Part shown: positions 28,038 through 37,093 of the stretch, one piece after another | Layout of the letters: the number at the start of each line of letters is the position of its first letter | Numbering within the stretch: the first letter of the stretch is position 1 | Source of the DNA: an uncultured Eubacteriales bacterium | GTDB taxonomy: Bacteria; Bacillota; Clostridia; Oscillospirales; Acutalibacteraceae | NCBI GenBank assembly: GCA_934457415.1 | Contig: CAKSHM010000003.1 | Span: forward strand, 1 to 64,000 | DNA: 64,000 bases | Direction: 5' to 3' | Program-made: the position numbers and the translations under genes | The notes under the pieces: model-generated | Database searches by the model: none | The model's input: the letters and a program-made list of their open reading frames with translations, nothing else | Told to the model about the DNA's origin: nothing

Positions 28038-28546
28038 TTATTTTCTTCCTTTTTATTATTAAATGCCCAGAATTTATTAAGCACAAAATTAAGCGGAATT
28101 GTTATAACAAGCGAGCCTAAGCTTGCGATATAATACGGCACTCCCGCATTGCTTAAAAGCACTTTAATAATCGGGGACAAAACAAGTCCCGTTATTCCGT
28201 AGCACACAACGGTTTTAAGGTAAGCCTTTAAGTGCTCCTTAAACATTCTGTTTCCCGATTTAAAAACAAATCGGTTGTTCCAGTAATAAGAATTGGTTAC
28301 GCTTATAATAAAAGCCAGTATAGATGTATAAACAATTCTTACCGATTTAACCGAAGCTTCAATACTTAAAAGCGAGAGTAACTTTACGGTTAAATTAAAA
28401 TCGGAGTTTTTAAACAAAAGATAATAGCAAAGCATTTCTGTTCCGTAAGAAATTGCGGTGTTGGAAACGCCGACAAGTCCGAATTTTATAAATTGAATAA
28501 TCGGAGCAAGCTTCTTATTATCAATCAGGGCCTTTATTTTACCCAT
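28034..28546 (-). CDS. GtrA-family membrane protein
   Basis: 170 residues with four predicted membrane helices and the typical FIKFGLVGVSNTAISYG start. GtrA-type proteins are thought to flip undecaprenyl-phosphate-linked sugars. It overlaps rfbH upstream and the TPP-enzyme gene downstream by a few bases, so it is firmly within the operon. It should work with the GT2 at 24304. Confidence 0.88.
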   Translation of the reverse strand: MGKIKALIDNKKLAPIIQFIKFGLVGVSNTAISYGTEMLCYYLLFKNSDFNLTVKLLSLLSIEASVKSVRIVYTSILAFIISVTNSYYWNNRFVFKSGNRMFKEHLKAYLKTVVCYGITGLVLSPIIKVLLSNAGVPYYIASLGSLVITIPLNFVLNKFWAFNNKKEENK

Positions 28547-29885
28547 TATTTACAGCCTCGATTATGGTTTTTGCCATATAATCAATCATTTCGTCGGTCA
28601 TTCCGGGGTAAACTCCTACCCAGAAGGTATTCTTCATGATTTTATCGGTTGCGGTAAGCTCGCCCGCAACGCGGTAAGCGTCAGTCCCTCTTATGCTGTC
28701 AAAGCAGGGATGCTTTATAAGATTGCCCGAGAAAAGCATTCTTGTCTGAACATTTTTACTTTCAATATATCTTACGACCTTTTCTCTGTCAAGACCGCTG
28801 TCTTCCTTTATGGTGATAAGGAATCCGAACCAGCTCGGGTCGCTGTTCTCGGCGGGAACAGGAAGAATAAGCTTGTCCTCTGCCGGAATCAGAGCATTTT
28901 TAAGTCTGCTCCAGTTATGCTTTCTGCGCTTAACAAATTCGGGAAATTTCTTAAGCTGCTCGCAGCCGACTGCCGCCTGCATATCGGTAACCTTAAGATT
29001 ATAACCGAAATGGCTGTAAACATATTTATGGTCATAACCCTTAGGAAGCTCGCCGTACTGACCGTCATACCTATGACCGCAGAAATTATCTCTGCCAGAT
29101 GGACAGATACAGTCTCTTCCCCAATCTCTGTAGCTTAAAATAAGGCGGTTAAGCTTGGGATTATTCGTATAAACGCAGCCGCCCTCGCCCATTGTCATAT
29201 GATGAGGCGGATAAAAGCTGCTTGTTCCGATGTCTCCCCAAGTTCCTGTAAATTTGGTGACTCCGTCAATAGTATAGGTGCTTCCCAAAGCGTCGCAGTT
29301 ATCCTCAACAAGCCAAAGATTATGCTTATCGCAGAATTCCTTTACGGTTTTAAGATCAAACGGATTGCCCAAGGTATGCGCAATCATAACAGCCTTTGTT
29401 TTTTCGCTCAATGCTTTTTCAAGCATTGAAGAATCAATGTTATACTGAGGAATTGTAACGTCAACAAAAACCGGAACCGCACCGAATTGCAAAATCGGGG
29501 TGACGGTGGTAGGAAATCCGCAGGCGACGGTTATAACCTCATCTCCTCTTTTTATTGCTCTGTCTCCAAGCTCCGGAGCGGTTAGAACGGAAAAAGCAAT
29601 AAGATTTGCGGAAGAACCGCTGTTTACAAGATGGGCATATTTAATGCCTATCCATTCGGCAAATTTTTTCTCGAACTCATCGGAAAATCTGCCGGTTGTA
29701 AGCCAGAAGTCAAGAGTTGCATCGGTAAGAGCGCACATTTCCTTTTCATCAAAAACACGTGCAGCATAGGTTATTCTGTCGCCCTCTTTAAAGGGTTCTT
29801 TTTTGGTCTTAAAGTCCTTATAATACTCGGCGACCATTTGTTTTATCTGTTCTCTTGCCTGTTCCTCGCTATTCCAATTTGCCAT
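28539..29885 (-). CDS. rfbH: CDP-6-deoxy-4-hexulose 3-dehydrase (E1, RfbH)
   Basis: 448 residues from the ATG at 29885 with AAAGGAG; the upstream extension is spurious. It has the DegT/DnrJ/EryC1 fold, but the usual PLP lysine is replaced: SFYPPHHMTMGEGG has His at 228-229, the hallmark of the E1 dehydrase. Cysteines at about 197, 259, 261 and 269 (CIC...C spacing) match the [2Fe-2S] ligands. It removes the C3 hydroxyl of CDP-4-keto-6-deoxyglucose and needs an electron-transfer reductase, which is not seen in this window. Confidence 0.94.
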   Translation of the reverse strand: MANWNSEEQAREQIKQMVAEYYKDFKTKKEPFKEGDRITYAARVFDEKEMCALTDATLDFWLTTGRFSDEFEKKFAEWIGIKYAHLVNSGSSANLIAFSVLTAPELGDRAIKRGDEVITVACGFPTTVTPILQFGAVPVFVDVTIPQYNIDSSMLEKALSEKTKAVMIAHTLGNPFDLKTVKEFCDKHNLWLVEDNCDALGSTYTIDGVTKFTGTWGDIGTSSFYPPHHMTMGEGGCVYTNNPKLNRLILSYRDWGRDCICPSGRDNFCGHRYDGQYGELPKGYDHKYVYSHFGYNLKVTDMQAAVGCEQLKKFPEFVKRRKHNWSRLKNALIPAEDKLILPVPAENSDPSWFGFLITIKEDSGLDREKVVRYIESKNVQTRMLFSGNLIKHPCFDSIRGTDAYRVAGELTATDKIMKNTFWVGVYPGMTDEMIDYMAKTIIEAVNNG

Positions 29886-29901
29886 TTTCTTTCTCCTTTT
29901 T

Positions 29902-30951
29902 TTATTTAAAGAATTCTTTGATTTCCTTATCCATTTCCGCAGGTATATTTCCGTTTTCAAGCCAAATTTTACTGAATCTGCAGGTCATTTCCATGCACTC
30001 GTCAATATGCCAGCGCGGTTTCCATGAAAATACCGATTTAAGCTTTGAGCAGTCAAGCTTGAGGAAGTTTGCTTCATGCGGACCGCCTACGGATTTATTT
30101 TCCCATTTCATTCCCTCGCCGAATTTTTCGCAGAAAAGGGTTACAAGGTCGCCTGTGGTAACACAGTCGCACTCATCGGGACCGACATTATAATAATCCG
30201 CATATTTTATGTCCTCATACTGCTTAGCGGCAATCATAAGATATGCGGCAAGGGGCTCTAAAACATGCTGATACGGTCTTGTAGAATAAGGGTTTCTGAC
30301 AGTTATTATTGCCTTTTTCTCTGCTGCTCTTACGCAGTCGGGAATAATTCTGTCATTAGCGAAATCTCCTCCGCCTATAACATTACCGGCTCTTGCTGTT
30401 GAAACGGCGATTCCCATTCCGTCAAGAAAAGAAGCCTTGTAGCTATGGGTTACAAGCTCTGAGCAGGACTTTGAATTTGAATAAGGATCGAACCCGTCAA
30501 GCGGCTCGTTTTCCCTATAACCCCAAATCCACTCATTATTTTTATAAACTTTATCGGTAGTAACATTAAGCACCGATTTAGGCGGATTGGCGCTCAGCCT
30601 CACACACTCAAGAAGATTGACCGTTCCCATGACATTGGTTTCGTATGTATAAGCAGGTTCTTTATAGCTGTCTCTGACAATCGGCTGTGCCGCAAGGTGA
30701 AATACTATTTCAGGCTCTGCCTCGTCATAGGCTTTTTTAAGAGCCTCAAAATCCCTGATGTCTCCGATAACAGAATTGATATGCGGCTTAATATCTGCGA
30801 TATCAAAGAGGTTTGGAGATGTGGGCGGCTCTAAAGAAAAGCCTGTTACCTTTGCGCCTGCCGAAATTAAAATTCTGCAGAGCCAAGAGCCCTTAAAACC
30901 TGTATGCCCTGTAATGAAAACTCTCTTTCCTTTATAAAAATCAAGATTCAT
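29902..30951 (-). CDS. rfbG: CDP-glucose 4,6-dehydratase
   Basis: 349 residues, SDR fold. The N-terminal GHTGFKGSW motif is specific to RfbG-type enzymes, and the YSNSK motif provides the catalytic Tyr and Lys. It converts CDP-glucose to CDP-4-keto-6-deoxyglucose. It lies between rfbF and rfbH with gaps of 6 and 16 bp, in pathway order. Confidence 0.95.
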   Translation of the reverse strand: MNLDFYKGKRVFITGHTGFKGSWLCRILISAGAKVTGFSLEPPTSPNLFDIADIKPHINSVIGDIRDFEALKKAYDEAEPEIVFHLAAQPIVRDSYKEPAYTYETNVMGTVNLLECVRLSANPPKSVLNVTTDKVYKNNEWIWGYRENEPLDGFDPYSNSKSCSELVTHSYKASFLDGMGIAVSTARAGNVIGGGDFANDRIIPDCVRAAEKKAIITVRNPYSTRPYQHVLEPLAAYLMIAAKQYEDIKYADYYNVGPDECDCVTTGDLVTLFCEKFGEGMKWENKSVGGPHEANFLKLDCSKLKSVFSWKPRWHIDECMEMTCRFSKIWLENGNIPAEMDKEIKEFFK

Positions 30952-30957
30952 ATATTT

Positions 30958-31734
30958 TCACTCCCACTTTTTCCACGGAGCCTTACCGTTTTTAAGAAGT
31001 GTTTCAAGAAGCTCCTTTTCACGCAATGAATCCATGCACTGCCAAAAGCCCGTATGGCGGTAGCTCATCAGTTGGCCCTCGCTTACAAGTTTTTCAAGCG
31101 GTGTGGTTTCAAAAACGGTGTCATCGCCCTCAAGATAATCAAAAATCTGCGGTTCAAGGACCATAAAGCCGGCATTTATAGCGGCGCCGTCATTAACCTG
31201 CTTTTCGCGGAAGCTTTTAACAGCTCCGTTTTCCATTATATCAAGAATTCCTTTTTGCTGCTTTTGAACGACGGCCGTTAAGGTTGCGATTTTATTGTTT
31301 GCTTTATGAAATTCTACAAGCTTGTCTATATCCACATCGCAGACTCCGTCACCGTAGGTCATCATAAAGGTTTCATCTCCGACATAAGGCTGTATCCTTT
31401 TGATTCTTCCGCCGGTCATTGTATTAAGACCCGTATCAACAACCGTTACCTTCCACGGCTCGGCATGGTTTTCATGGATAATCACCTCGTTGCCCTTTGT
31501 AAAATCAAAGGTGACATCGCTTGTATGAATGAAATAGTTTGCAAACCATTCCTTTATAACATGCTGTTTATATCCTGCGCAGATAATGAAGTCATTATAC
31601 CCGTAATAAGAATAGCCTTTCATAATATGCCAAAGAATAGGCATACCGCCGATTTCTATCAGCGGCTTAGGCTTATATACAGATTCCTCCGAAATTCTTG
31701 TGCCGAATCCGCCTGCCAGAATTACAACCTTCAT
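30958..31734 (-). CDS. rfbF: Glucose-1-phosphate cytidylyltransferase
   Basis: 258 residues of nucleotidyltransferase fold. The start LAGGFGTRISEES followed by KPKPLIEIGGMPILWH, and the later GDGVCDVDI, are characteristic of RfbF. It makes CDP-glucose from CTP and glucose-1-phosphate, and is the first gene of the CDP-sugar operon. No consensus promoter lies in the short gap after the tRNA-Leu terminator, so read-through or a weak promoter is possible. Confidence 0.96.
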   Translation of the reverse strand: MKVVILAGGFGTRISEESVYKPKPLIEIGGMPILWHIMKGYSYYGYNDFIICAGYKQHVIKEWFANYFIHTSDVTFDFTKGNEVIIHENHAEPWKVTVVDTGLNTMTGGRIKRIQPYVGDETFMMTYGDGVCDVDIDKLVEFHKANNKIATLTAVVQKQQKGILDIMENGAVKSFREKQVNDGAAINAGFMVLEPQIFDYLEGDDTVFETTPLEKLVSEGQLMSYRHTGFWQCMDSLREKELLETLLKNGKAPWKKWE

Positions 31735-31782
31735 AAATTACACAACCTTATTCTTTATTCGCCGAAAAATACTTAATTCAAC

Positions 31783-31822
31783 AAAAAATCGACAAGACAT
31801 AAAAAGCTTAAGTCCTGTCGAT
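31783..31822 (-). terminator. Terminator of tRNA-Leu(CAA)
   Basis: On the minus strand ATCGACAGGAC pairs with GTCTTGTCGAT and is followed by TTTTTTG, just after the tRNA. Confidence 0.85.
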
Positions 31823-31825
31823 ATG

Positions 31826-31911
31826 TGGTGCCGGTGGTGGGACTTGAACCCACACGCCATTGCTGACAACAGATTTTGAGTCTGTCTCGTCTGCCATTCC
31901 GACACACCGGC
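31826..31911 (-). tRNA. tRNA-Leu (CAA)
   Basis: 86 nt with encoded CCA. The acceptor is GCCGGTG/CACCGGC, the anticodon stem ACAGA/TCTGT with loop CTCAAAA, a long class II variable arm, and the T loop TTCAAGT. Confidence 0.96.
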
Positions 31912-31916
31912 ATGAA

Positions 31917-31961
31917 GCGCTTAAATTCAGTGTGACAGATTCAAGTCCTGTCTCTAAGCGC
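31917..31961. repeat. T-arm-like hairpin, copy A, inside a larger stem
   Basis: AGTGTGACAGA TTCAAGT CCTGT (31929-31952) resembles a tRNA T arm with one A.C mismatch. It is enclosed by a 7-bp stem, GCGCTTA/TAAGCGC, at 31917-31923 and 31955-31961. It lies between secG and tRNA-Leu and is related to copies at 39826, 47307 and 62857. Confidence 0.65.
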
Positions 31962-31996
31962 ATTAAGTGTCTTTTTTATTTTTAAAATATTTTCAA

Positions 31997-32248
31997 TTAT
32001 TTTCCGAGAGCGGAAATAACATTCGCAACGATTGCGAGAACGAAAAACAGAGCCGCAACGATCTTTGTTATTCTTGCGAGAAGCGCATCGGCAGTATGAG
32101 CCTTGTTCTTAGAAAGAAATGTATCGGCTCCGCCTGAAATCGCGCCGTTTATACCGGCTCTTCTTCCCTGCTGAAGTAAAACAACAGCTATTATGATTAA
32201 AGAAACGATTATAACGGCAATGCCGAGAATTATCTTACCTGCATTCAT
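31997..32248 (-). CDS. secG: Preprotein translocase subunit SecG
   Basis: 83 residues with two membrane helices. The motif VLLQQGRRAGINGAISGGADTF is diagnostic of SecG, the accessory subunit of the SecYEG channel. GGAGG precedes the ATG. Confidence 0.96.
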   Translation of the reverse strand: MNAGKIILGIAVIIVSLIIIAVVLLQQGRRAGINGAISGGADTFLSKNKAHTADALLARITKIVAALFFVLAIVANVISALGK

Positions 32249-32352
32249 TTTCTAAACCTCCCAAAATCAGACTTTTAAATTAAAAAACGCAAAAGTCTTG
32301 CGCACACAAATATATAATAGCATATCCTATCCTATTTTGCAACATTTTTTTA

Positions 32353-32721
32353 TCATTTACATGATTTACAGCTTTTAAAAAGCTTATCCGTATCTAAAGT
32401 GCGTTCGTTTTTATCTTTAACAAATTCGAGACGGTTTACGATGCCGAAAATGCTTTTATCATAATGAGCCTCTGTAATAAACCTTTCCGATACCACATGA
32501 AGAGCGCTTCTTAATATTCCGTCGGCAAGCATAATATCGTTTTCGGGCTCGATTTTTTTTATAAGCGCGCTTTTTTCATACAAATCAAAAAGGCAAAAAC
32601 CTAAAATTTCGCCTGAGCTTTCTGCAAGAACGGCCGCCGAAGAATCCGAAAATTCAGTATCATTTTTTAAATAAAGCTCTTTAAGTTTTTCTTTATCAAA
32701 GCATGGAATAACCGAAATCAT
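32353..32721 (-). CDS. GNAT-like small protein
   Basis: 122 residues. The pattern AVLAESSGEILGFCLFDLY followed by a helix beginning DGILRSALHVV resembles the core strands and CoA-binding region of GNAT acetyltransferases, but the Q/RxxGxG/A loop is not obvious. The C-terminus has a CKSCK tail. It overlaps rluB by four bases (ATGA), so it is co-translated. Function uncertain. Confidence 0.55.
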   Translation of the reverse strand: MISVIPCFDKEKLKELYLKNDTEFSDSSAAVLAESSGEILGFCLFDLYEKSALIKKIEPENDIMLADGILRSALHVVSERFITEAHYDKSIFGIVNRLEFVKDKNERTLDTDKLFKSCKSCK

Positions 32722-33461
32722 TCTGTTTCCTCTTTCGATTTAGATATGTTTTCAAGACGGTTAAGCTCCTTGGCATTAAGCGGTCTCCATGAACCTGCAG
32801 GAAGCTTTCCGAGTTTAATTCCCGCAATTTCAATCCTTTTAAGTCTTAAAACCTCAAGCCCTACGGCTGCGCACATTTTTCTTATCTGCCTGTTTCTGCC
32901 CTCATGTATAATAAAATTCAAAACCGTTCTGTCTTCTTTTCTTTCTACAACAAAAACATCGCACGGCAGTGTCTTTCTTCCCTCTATAACCACACCCTCG
33001 CAAAGCTTTTTGAGCTTGTCCTCGCTGACCTCGCCCTTGACGGTGACGCGGTAGGTCTTATTAACATGATTTGACGGATGAGTAAGAATATTAGTTATAT
33101 CGCCGTCATTCGTCATAATAAGAAGTCCCTCGGAATCACGGTCAAGCCTGCCGACGGGGAAAACCTTGACACCGACATCAGCGGTAAGCTCGGCAACGGT
33201 TTTTCTGCCTCTGTCATCACTCATGGCGGTTATAAATCCGCGCGGTTTATTTAACATTATATAGCATTTTGTGTCATTTGAAACTACTGTTTTCCCTCTG
33301 ACGGAAATCTTATCCCTTTTCGGGTCTACCTTATCTCCGATTACTGCGACCCTGCCGTTTACGCGGACCTTACCGGAAGCTATAAGCTCCTCGGCTTTTC
33401 TTCTCGAAGCAATTCCGCAGGCGGAAAGATGCTTTTGCAATCTGATTTTTATATCTTTCAT
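32718..33461 (-). CDS. rluB: Pseudouridine synthase RluB/RsuA type
   Basis: 247 residues from the ATG at 33461 with GGGGAG upstream. It has an N-terminal S4 RNA-binding domain (RLQKHLSACGIASRRKAEELI) and the catalytic GRLDRDSEGLL motif with the nucleophilic Asp. It modifies 23S rRNA. The start overlaps the dacF stop by one base. Confidence 0.94.
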   Translation of the reverse strand: MKDIKIRLQKHLSACGIASRRKAEELIASGKVRVNGRVAVIGDKVDPKRDKISVRGKTVVSNDTKCYIMLNKPRGFITAMSDDRGRKTVAELTADVGVKVFPVGRLDRDSEGLLIMTNDGDITNILTHPSNHVNKTYRVTVKGEVSEDKLKKLCEGVVIEGRKTLPCDVFVVERKEDRTVLNFIIHEGRNRQIRKMCAAVGLEVLRLKRIEIAGIKLGKLPAGSWRPLNAKELNRLENISKSKEETE

Positions 33462-34579
33462 CAAATTCTCCCCAATATAAGAATACATATATTTAAAAGC
33501 TTTTTAAATATACCGCTCTTTTCTCTTTTTATATCCTCATCCGCATTTAAATCGCATTTCTTTATAACCATACCGTCCGAAGTGTAAACGATTTCTCCGA
33601 GCTTTTGCCCTTTTTTTACCGGCGCAAAAACAGCCGATTTTACATTTACTCTGCATTCTATCTCGGATTTTGAGGCAGTGCAGAACGAGAGCTTAGGCAA
33701 GGGTATTTTCAAGCAATCGGTATTTCCTCCGAAAACCTTAACCTTTGCATAAAGCTGTTTGGGACCGGCCGTATATTCCTTTACCGTTTCAAGCCCCAAA
33801 TCAAGCATGTATCTGTGATCTTTCCAGTCGTCGGGATCATTTAAGGTAACCGCAATAACTTTCCTGCCGTCTTTTTCGGCGGAAGAAACCAAGCACCTGC
33901 CCGATTTTTTAGTAAAACCCGTTTTAACCCCTGTCACATCGCTGTATGACCTTAAAAGGCGGTTATGATTTGTAAGTGTAATCTTTTTTTCGCCGTTATT
34001 TAAAGCTACGGTTTTTTCCTTTGTCGCCGCGGCTTTTGCAAAGTCAGCGTTACTTAAAGCATTCTTTGCAAGTATTGCCATATCGTAGGCGGTAGAATAA
34101 TGGCCGTCGGCGTCAAGCCCCGACGGGGTTACAAAATGTGTGTTTTTAAGCCCTAAAGACTTAGCTTTTTCATTCATCATTTTAACGAAATTGTCGACCG
34201 TTCCCCCGACTGCCGCCGCCGCGGCATTTGCCGCGTCATTTCCCGAGGCCAAGAGCATTCCGTAAAGCAGATCCTCTAAAGTCACGGTATCCTTATCCTT
34301 AAGTCCCATAGATGTGCCCTCGGTATTTATATCGGAAAAAGATACGGTTATCTGTCTTTTAAGGTCCTGCTCGCAAAGCAAAAAAGCCGTCATAATTTTT
34401 GTAGTGCTTGCCATCGGAAGCCTTTCTTCGGCATTTCTCGAATAAATAATTTCTCCGGTATCGGCACATATCAGCACGGCGGCCTTAGCGCTTATTGCAG
34501 AGGTATTTATTTTTACGGCAAGCATTAAAACTACCGACAAAAGGACTGCTGTTATTTTTTTAAAAGCGGAATCAAGCAT
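33461..34579 (-). CDS. dacF: D-alanyl-D-alanine carboxypeptidase (S11, DacF-like)
   Basis: 372 residues. An N-terminal signal segment is followed by the three penicillin-binding motifs: SxxK in MASTTKIMTAF, SxN in SGNDAAN, and KTG in VKTGFTKKSG. A C-terminal PBP5-like beta domain and a terminal amphipathic/hydrophobic anchor follow. It trims peptidoglycan stem peptides at the outer membrane face. The order ytfJ-dacF-rluB is typical of spore-forming Clostridia. Confidence 0.93.
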   Translation of the reverse strand: MLDSAFKKITAVLLSVVLMLAVKINTSAISAKAAVLICADTGEIIYSRNAEERLPMASTTKIMTAFLLCEQDLKRQITVSFSDINTEGTSMGLKDKDTVTLEDLLYGMLLASGNDAANAAAAAVGGTVDNFVKMMNEKAKSLGLKNTHFVTPSGLDADGHYSTAYDMAILAKNALSNADFAKAAATKEKTVALNNGEKKITLTNHNRLLRSYSDVTGVKTGFTKKSGRCLVSSAEKDGRKVIAVTLNDPDDWKDHRYMLDLGLETVKEYTAGPKQLYAKVKVFGGNTDCLKIPLPKLSFCTASKSEIECRVNVKSAVFAPVKKGQKLGEIVYTSDGMVIKKCDLNADEDIKREKSGIFKKLLNICILILGRI

Positions 34580-34630
34580 TTATATCACCGTATAAATCTT
34601 ATTCCGATATTGGTTTAATTATAACGGTTT

Positions 34631-35035
34631 TCAGCCCTCGCTTATAACATTTCCGTCCTCATCGAAACGGATCTCCTGTCTCTTAAAAAGTCCCTTTGCC
34701 TTTTCTATCAGGTCAGGCATCATATTTATGGCTTTATCAAAGGTATTAAGGTCATTATAAACGGGAAGCATTTTTATTTCGTCTCCGTTTATCGCAATAA
34801 ATGCAACCGGAACAACCGAGGCTCCTGCTCCGCTTCCGCCGCCGAACATCTGCGCGCCGCTTTTTGAAGGAAAATCGCTGCCGCCGGTCGCAAGTCCGAA
34901 GGAAACCTTTGAAACGGGAATCAGTGTGAAATTGTCGGCTTTTACGGGTGTGCCTATTATAGTATCCGCATCCACCATTGCGCGGAGTTTTTCTAAGGTG
35001 ACATCCATTATGCCCTGAATATTACCCTCACTCAT
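34631..35035 (-). CDS. ytfJ: Sporulation protein YtfJ (GerW family)
   Basis: 134 residues. IIGTPVKADNFTLIPVSKVSFGLATGG and a Gly-rich GGGSGAGASVVPVAF block define the YtfJ family, expressed in the forespore. Its presence indicates that the organism can form endospores or descends from a spore former. It lies 15 bp after scpB. Confidence 0.95.
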   Translation of the reverse strand: MSEGNIQGIMDVTLEKLRAMVDADTIIGTPVKADNFTLIPVSKVSFGLATGGSDFPSKSGAQMFGGGSGAGASVVPVAFIAINGDEIKMLPVYNDLNTFDKAINMMPDLIEKAKGLFKRQEIRFDEDGNVISEG

Positions 35036-35050
35036 AGCTTTATCCTTTCT

Positions 35051-35626
35051 CTATTCTTCTGACTGCCGAGTTTCCTCAATAACAAGCTGTTCACCCATAT
35101 CCGCAGGCTGTACATTATCCTTAGGCAGCGGGGGCAGCTCGCTTAAATCGGAAATCGAGAAACATCTTAAAAAATTATCTGTCGTACCGTAAAGCAACGG
35201 CTTTCCGGGAAGCTCAAGTCTTCCGCGTTCCTCAATCAGCTCTTTTTCAATCAATGTCGTTATAACTCCGGAGCAATCTACACCTCTGACCTGTTCGACA
35301 AAGGAACGCGTTACGGGCTGATTATATGCAATAACCGCAAGAACCTCCAAAGCGGCAGGCGAAAGCGGAGTTTTGCGCTTTATATCAAAGGCCTTTTTGA
35401 TATATTCCGCAAACTCGTTTCTTGTAGCAAGCTGATACTTATTTTCAAGTCTTATAAGCTTTACGCCGCTTTTATTTTCCTCAAGCTTTTTTTCAAGCGC
35501 CGAAGCGATGCTTTCTGTCTTTTCGGGACTGACCTCAAATACCTGAGACAATCTGTCTATGCTTACAGGGTCTCCCGAGGCAAATAAAACGGCTTCCATA
35601 GCGCTAATCAGCTGTTCTTTATTCAT
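35051..35626 (-). CDS. scpB: Segregation and condensation protein B
   Basis: 191 residues with two winged-helix domains. AVLFASGDPVSIDRLS and LAVIAYNQPVTRSFVEQVRGVDC are family signatures. It partners ScpA and Smc. Its ATG overlaps the scpA stop by four bases. Confidence 0.96.
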   Translation of the reverse strand: MNKEQLISAMEAVLFASGDPVSIDRLSQVFEVSPEKTESIASALEKKLEENKSGVKLIRLENKYQLATRNEFAEYIKKAFDIKRKTPLSPAALEVLAVIAYNQPVTRSFVEQVRGVDCSGVITTLIEKELIEERGRLELPGKPLLYGTTDNFLRCFSISDLSELPPLPKDNVQPADMGEQLVIEETRQSEE

Positions 35627-36342
35627 TTGGCTTTATGCTCCTTATTTAATTTGATCTGAGCGCTTTCTCCGTCTCCCTCAATGCTTATACGGTTTACCTT
35701 GCAAAGCTCAAGCACCGCAAGAAAGGTTGCGACAAGCTCGGATTTATCATGGGCGGACATATAAAGCTTTGAAAGCCTGCTTGTCCCGCCCTTTATAAGC
35801 TTTCGCATAACAAAAACGATTTTTGTCGAAACGGCTACTATCTTTTTCGCAACAATTTTAGTAAACGGAGTAACAGGAGGCGGAAGCCTTCTCTGTCCCC
35901 TTCCGACAGCCTCAAGATAAGCGTCAAACATAACCGAGGAAGTATGCTTAAGCACATATTTTTTATCAGCCTCAAACGGCTCGGGCTTTTTTATAAAATT
36001 ATCAAATCCGCCCGTCATAAGAGCAAGCTTTCCCGCCATTTCCTGGCACATCTGATATTCCAGCAATTCGCCCGTTAATTCCTCCTTAAGCCTTTCGATT
36101 TCCTCATGCTTAGGAAGAAGACTGACGGTTTTAATATAGATAAGTCTTGAAGCCATTTCAAGGAACTCGCTTGAAATGTCCATTTCCTGCGCTTTAAAGA
36201 CCTCAATCTGCTGAAGATACTGCTCTATAAGAACCGAAAGCTTGATATCATAAATATTTAATTTGTTTTTAGATATCAGCTTTAACAGCATATCTAAAGG
36301 GCCTTCAAAATTATCCAGCCTGAAAAGCGGTTGTTCTTCCAT
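35623..36342 (-). CDS. scpA: Segregation and condensation protein A
   Basis: 239 residues, kleisin subunit. The start LFRLDNFEGPLDMLLKLISKNKLNIYDI is typical, and the C-terminal winged helix binds Smc. It lies 15 bp downstream of the site-2 protease gene and is coupled to scpB. Confidence 0.96.
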   Translation of the reverse strand: MEEQPLFRLDNFEGPLDMLLKLISKNKLNIYDIKLSVLIEQYLQQIEVFKAQEMDISSEFLEMASRLIYIKTVSLLPKHEEIERLKEELTGELLEYQMCQEMAGKLALMTGGFDNFIKKPEPFEADKKYVLKHTSSVMFDAYLEAVGRGQRRLPPPVTPFTKIVAKKIVAVSTKIVFVMRKLIKGGTSRLSKLYMSAHDKSELVATFLAVLELCKVNRISIEGDGESAQIKLNKEHKAK

Positions 36343-36357
36343 TATAAAACTCCGTTT

Positions 36358-37014
36358 TTAAAAAATCAAAGACCAAAAAACACTCATTCCGTTTAAAATC
36401 AGATTTGAAAGAGCGCTTATGGGATAGCTTAAAACTCCCGTAAACATAAGCAGCAAAAGACCGAAATAAATATATCTTTCATACTGCATTATCTTAAAAT
36501 ATGCTCCGCTCGGCAAAAAAGCGAATAAAACTCTCGAGCCGTCCAGCGGAGGAACGGGAATAAGGTTAAATACCGCAAGATAAACATTTATCGTCGCGAT
36601 ATACCTGAAAAACAACACCGAGTAAACCATTGCCGAAGAAACAGGCAGAACATGCGGTACAAGCGCGCAGAAAAACAGTGCCACAAAAGAAACCAAAAGG
36701 TTTGCGGCGGGACCCGCAAGAGCAGTCAGCGCCATACCGCGCTTGGGATTTTTAAAATATCTCGCATTTATCTGTACCGGCTTTGCCCAGCCGAAACCGA
36801 AGAATATTATTGCAAGAGAACCGATAAGGTCAAGATGCGCGAATGGATTTAGCGTGAGCCGTCCCTGATATTTCGGGGTCGGGTCGCCTAACTTTGAAGC
36901 GACAAAGCCGTGGGCAAATTCATGTATCGGCAGAGTCAAAAAAACAGTGATAACGGAGGACATAAGATAAACTATAATTTTATCCATGCTTCCCTGTCTT
37001 AAAAGGCTGAGCAT
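36358..37014 (-). CDS. Site-2 protease family (M50) membrane metalloprotease
   Basis: 218 residues with about five membrane helices. HEFAHG supplies the zinc-binding HExxH-type motif, and NLIPVPPLDGSR the third ligand Asp. This short group of M50 proteases usually precedes scpAB in Firmicutes, as here. The substrate is unknown. Confidence 0.92.
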   Translation of the reverse strand: MLSLLRQGSMDKIIVYLMSSVITVFLTLPIHEFAHGFVASKLGDPTPKYQGRLTLNPFAHLDLIGSLAIIFFGFGWAKPVQINARYFKNPKRGMALTALAGPAANLLVSFVALFFCALVPHVLPVSSAMVYSVLFFRYIATINVYLAVFNLIPVPPLDGSRVLFAFLPSGAYFKIMQYERYIYFGLLLLMFTGVLSYPISALSNLILNGMSVFWSLIF

Positions 37015-37093
37015 AACTACACCTCTTAAATTAAAAAATAATTATAATAATATATTATACACTATAACTTTTACAATTACAAGAAATTTAGAA

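Noticed and set aside
29886..29960. Long N-terminal extension of RfbH
   Set aside because: It overlaps the end of rfbG, is Lys/Arg-rich and unlike the family. The ATG at 29885 has AAAGGAG.
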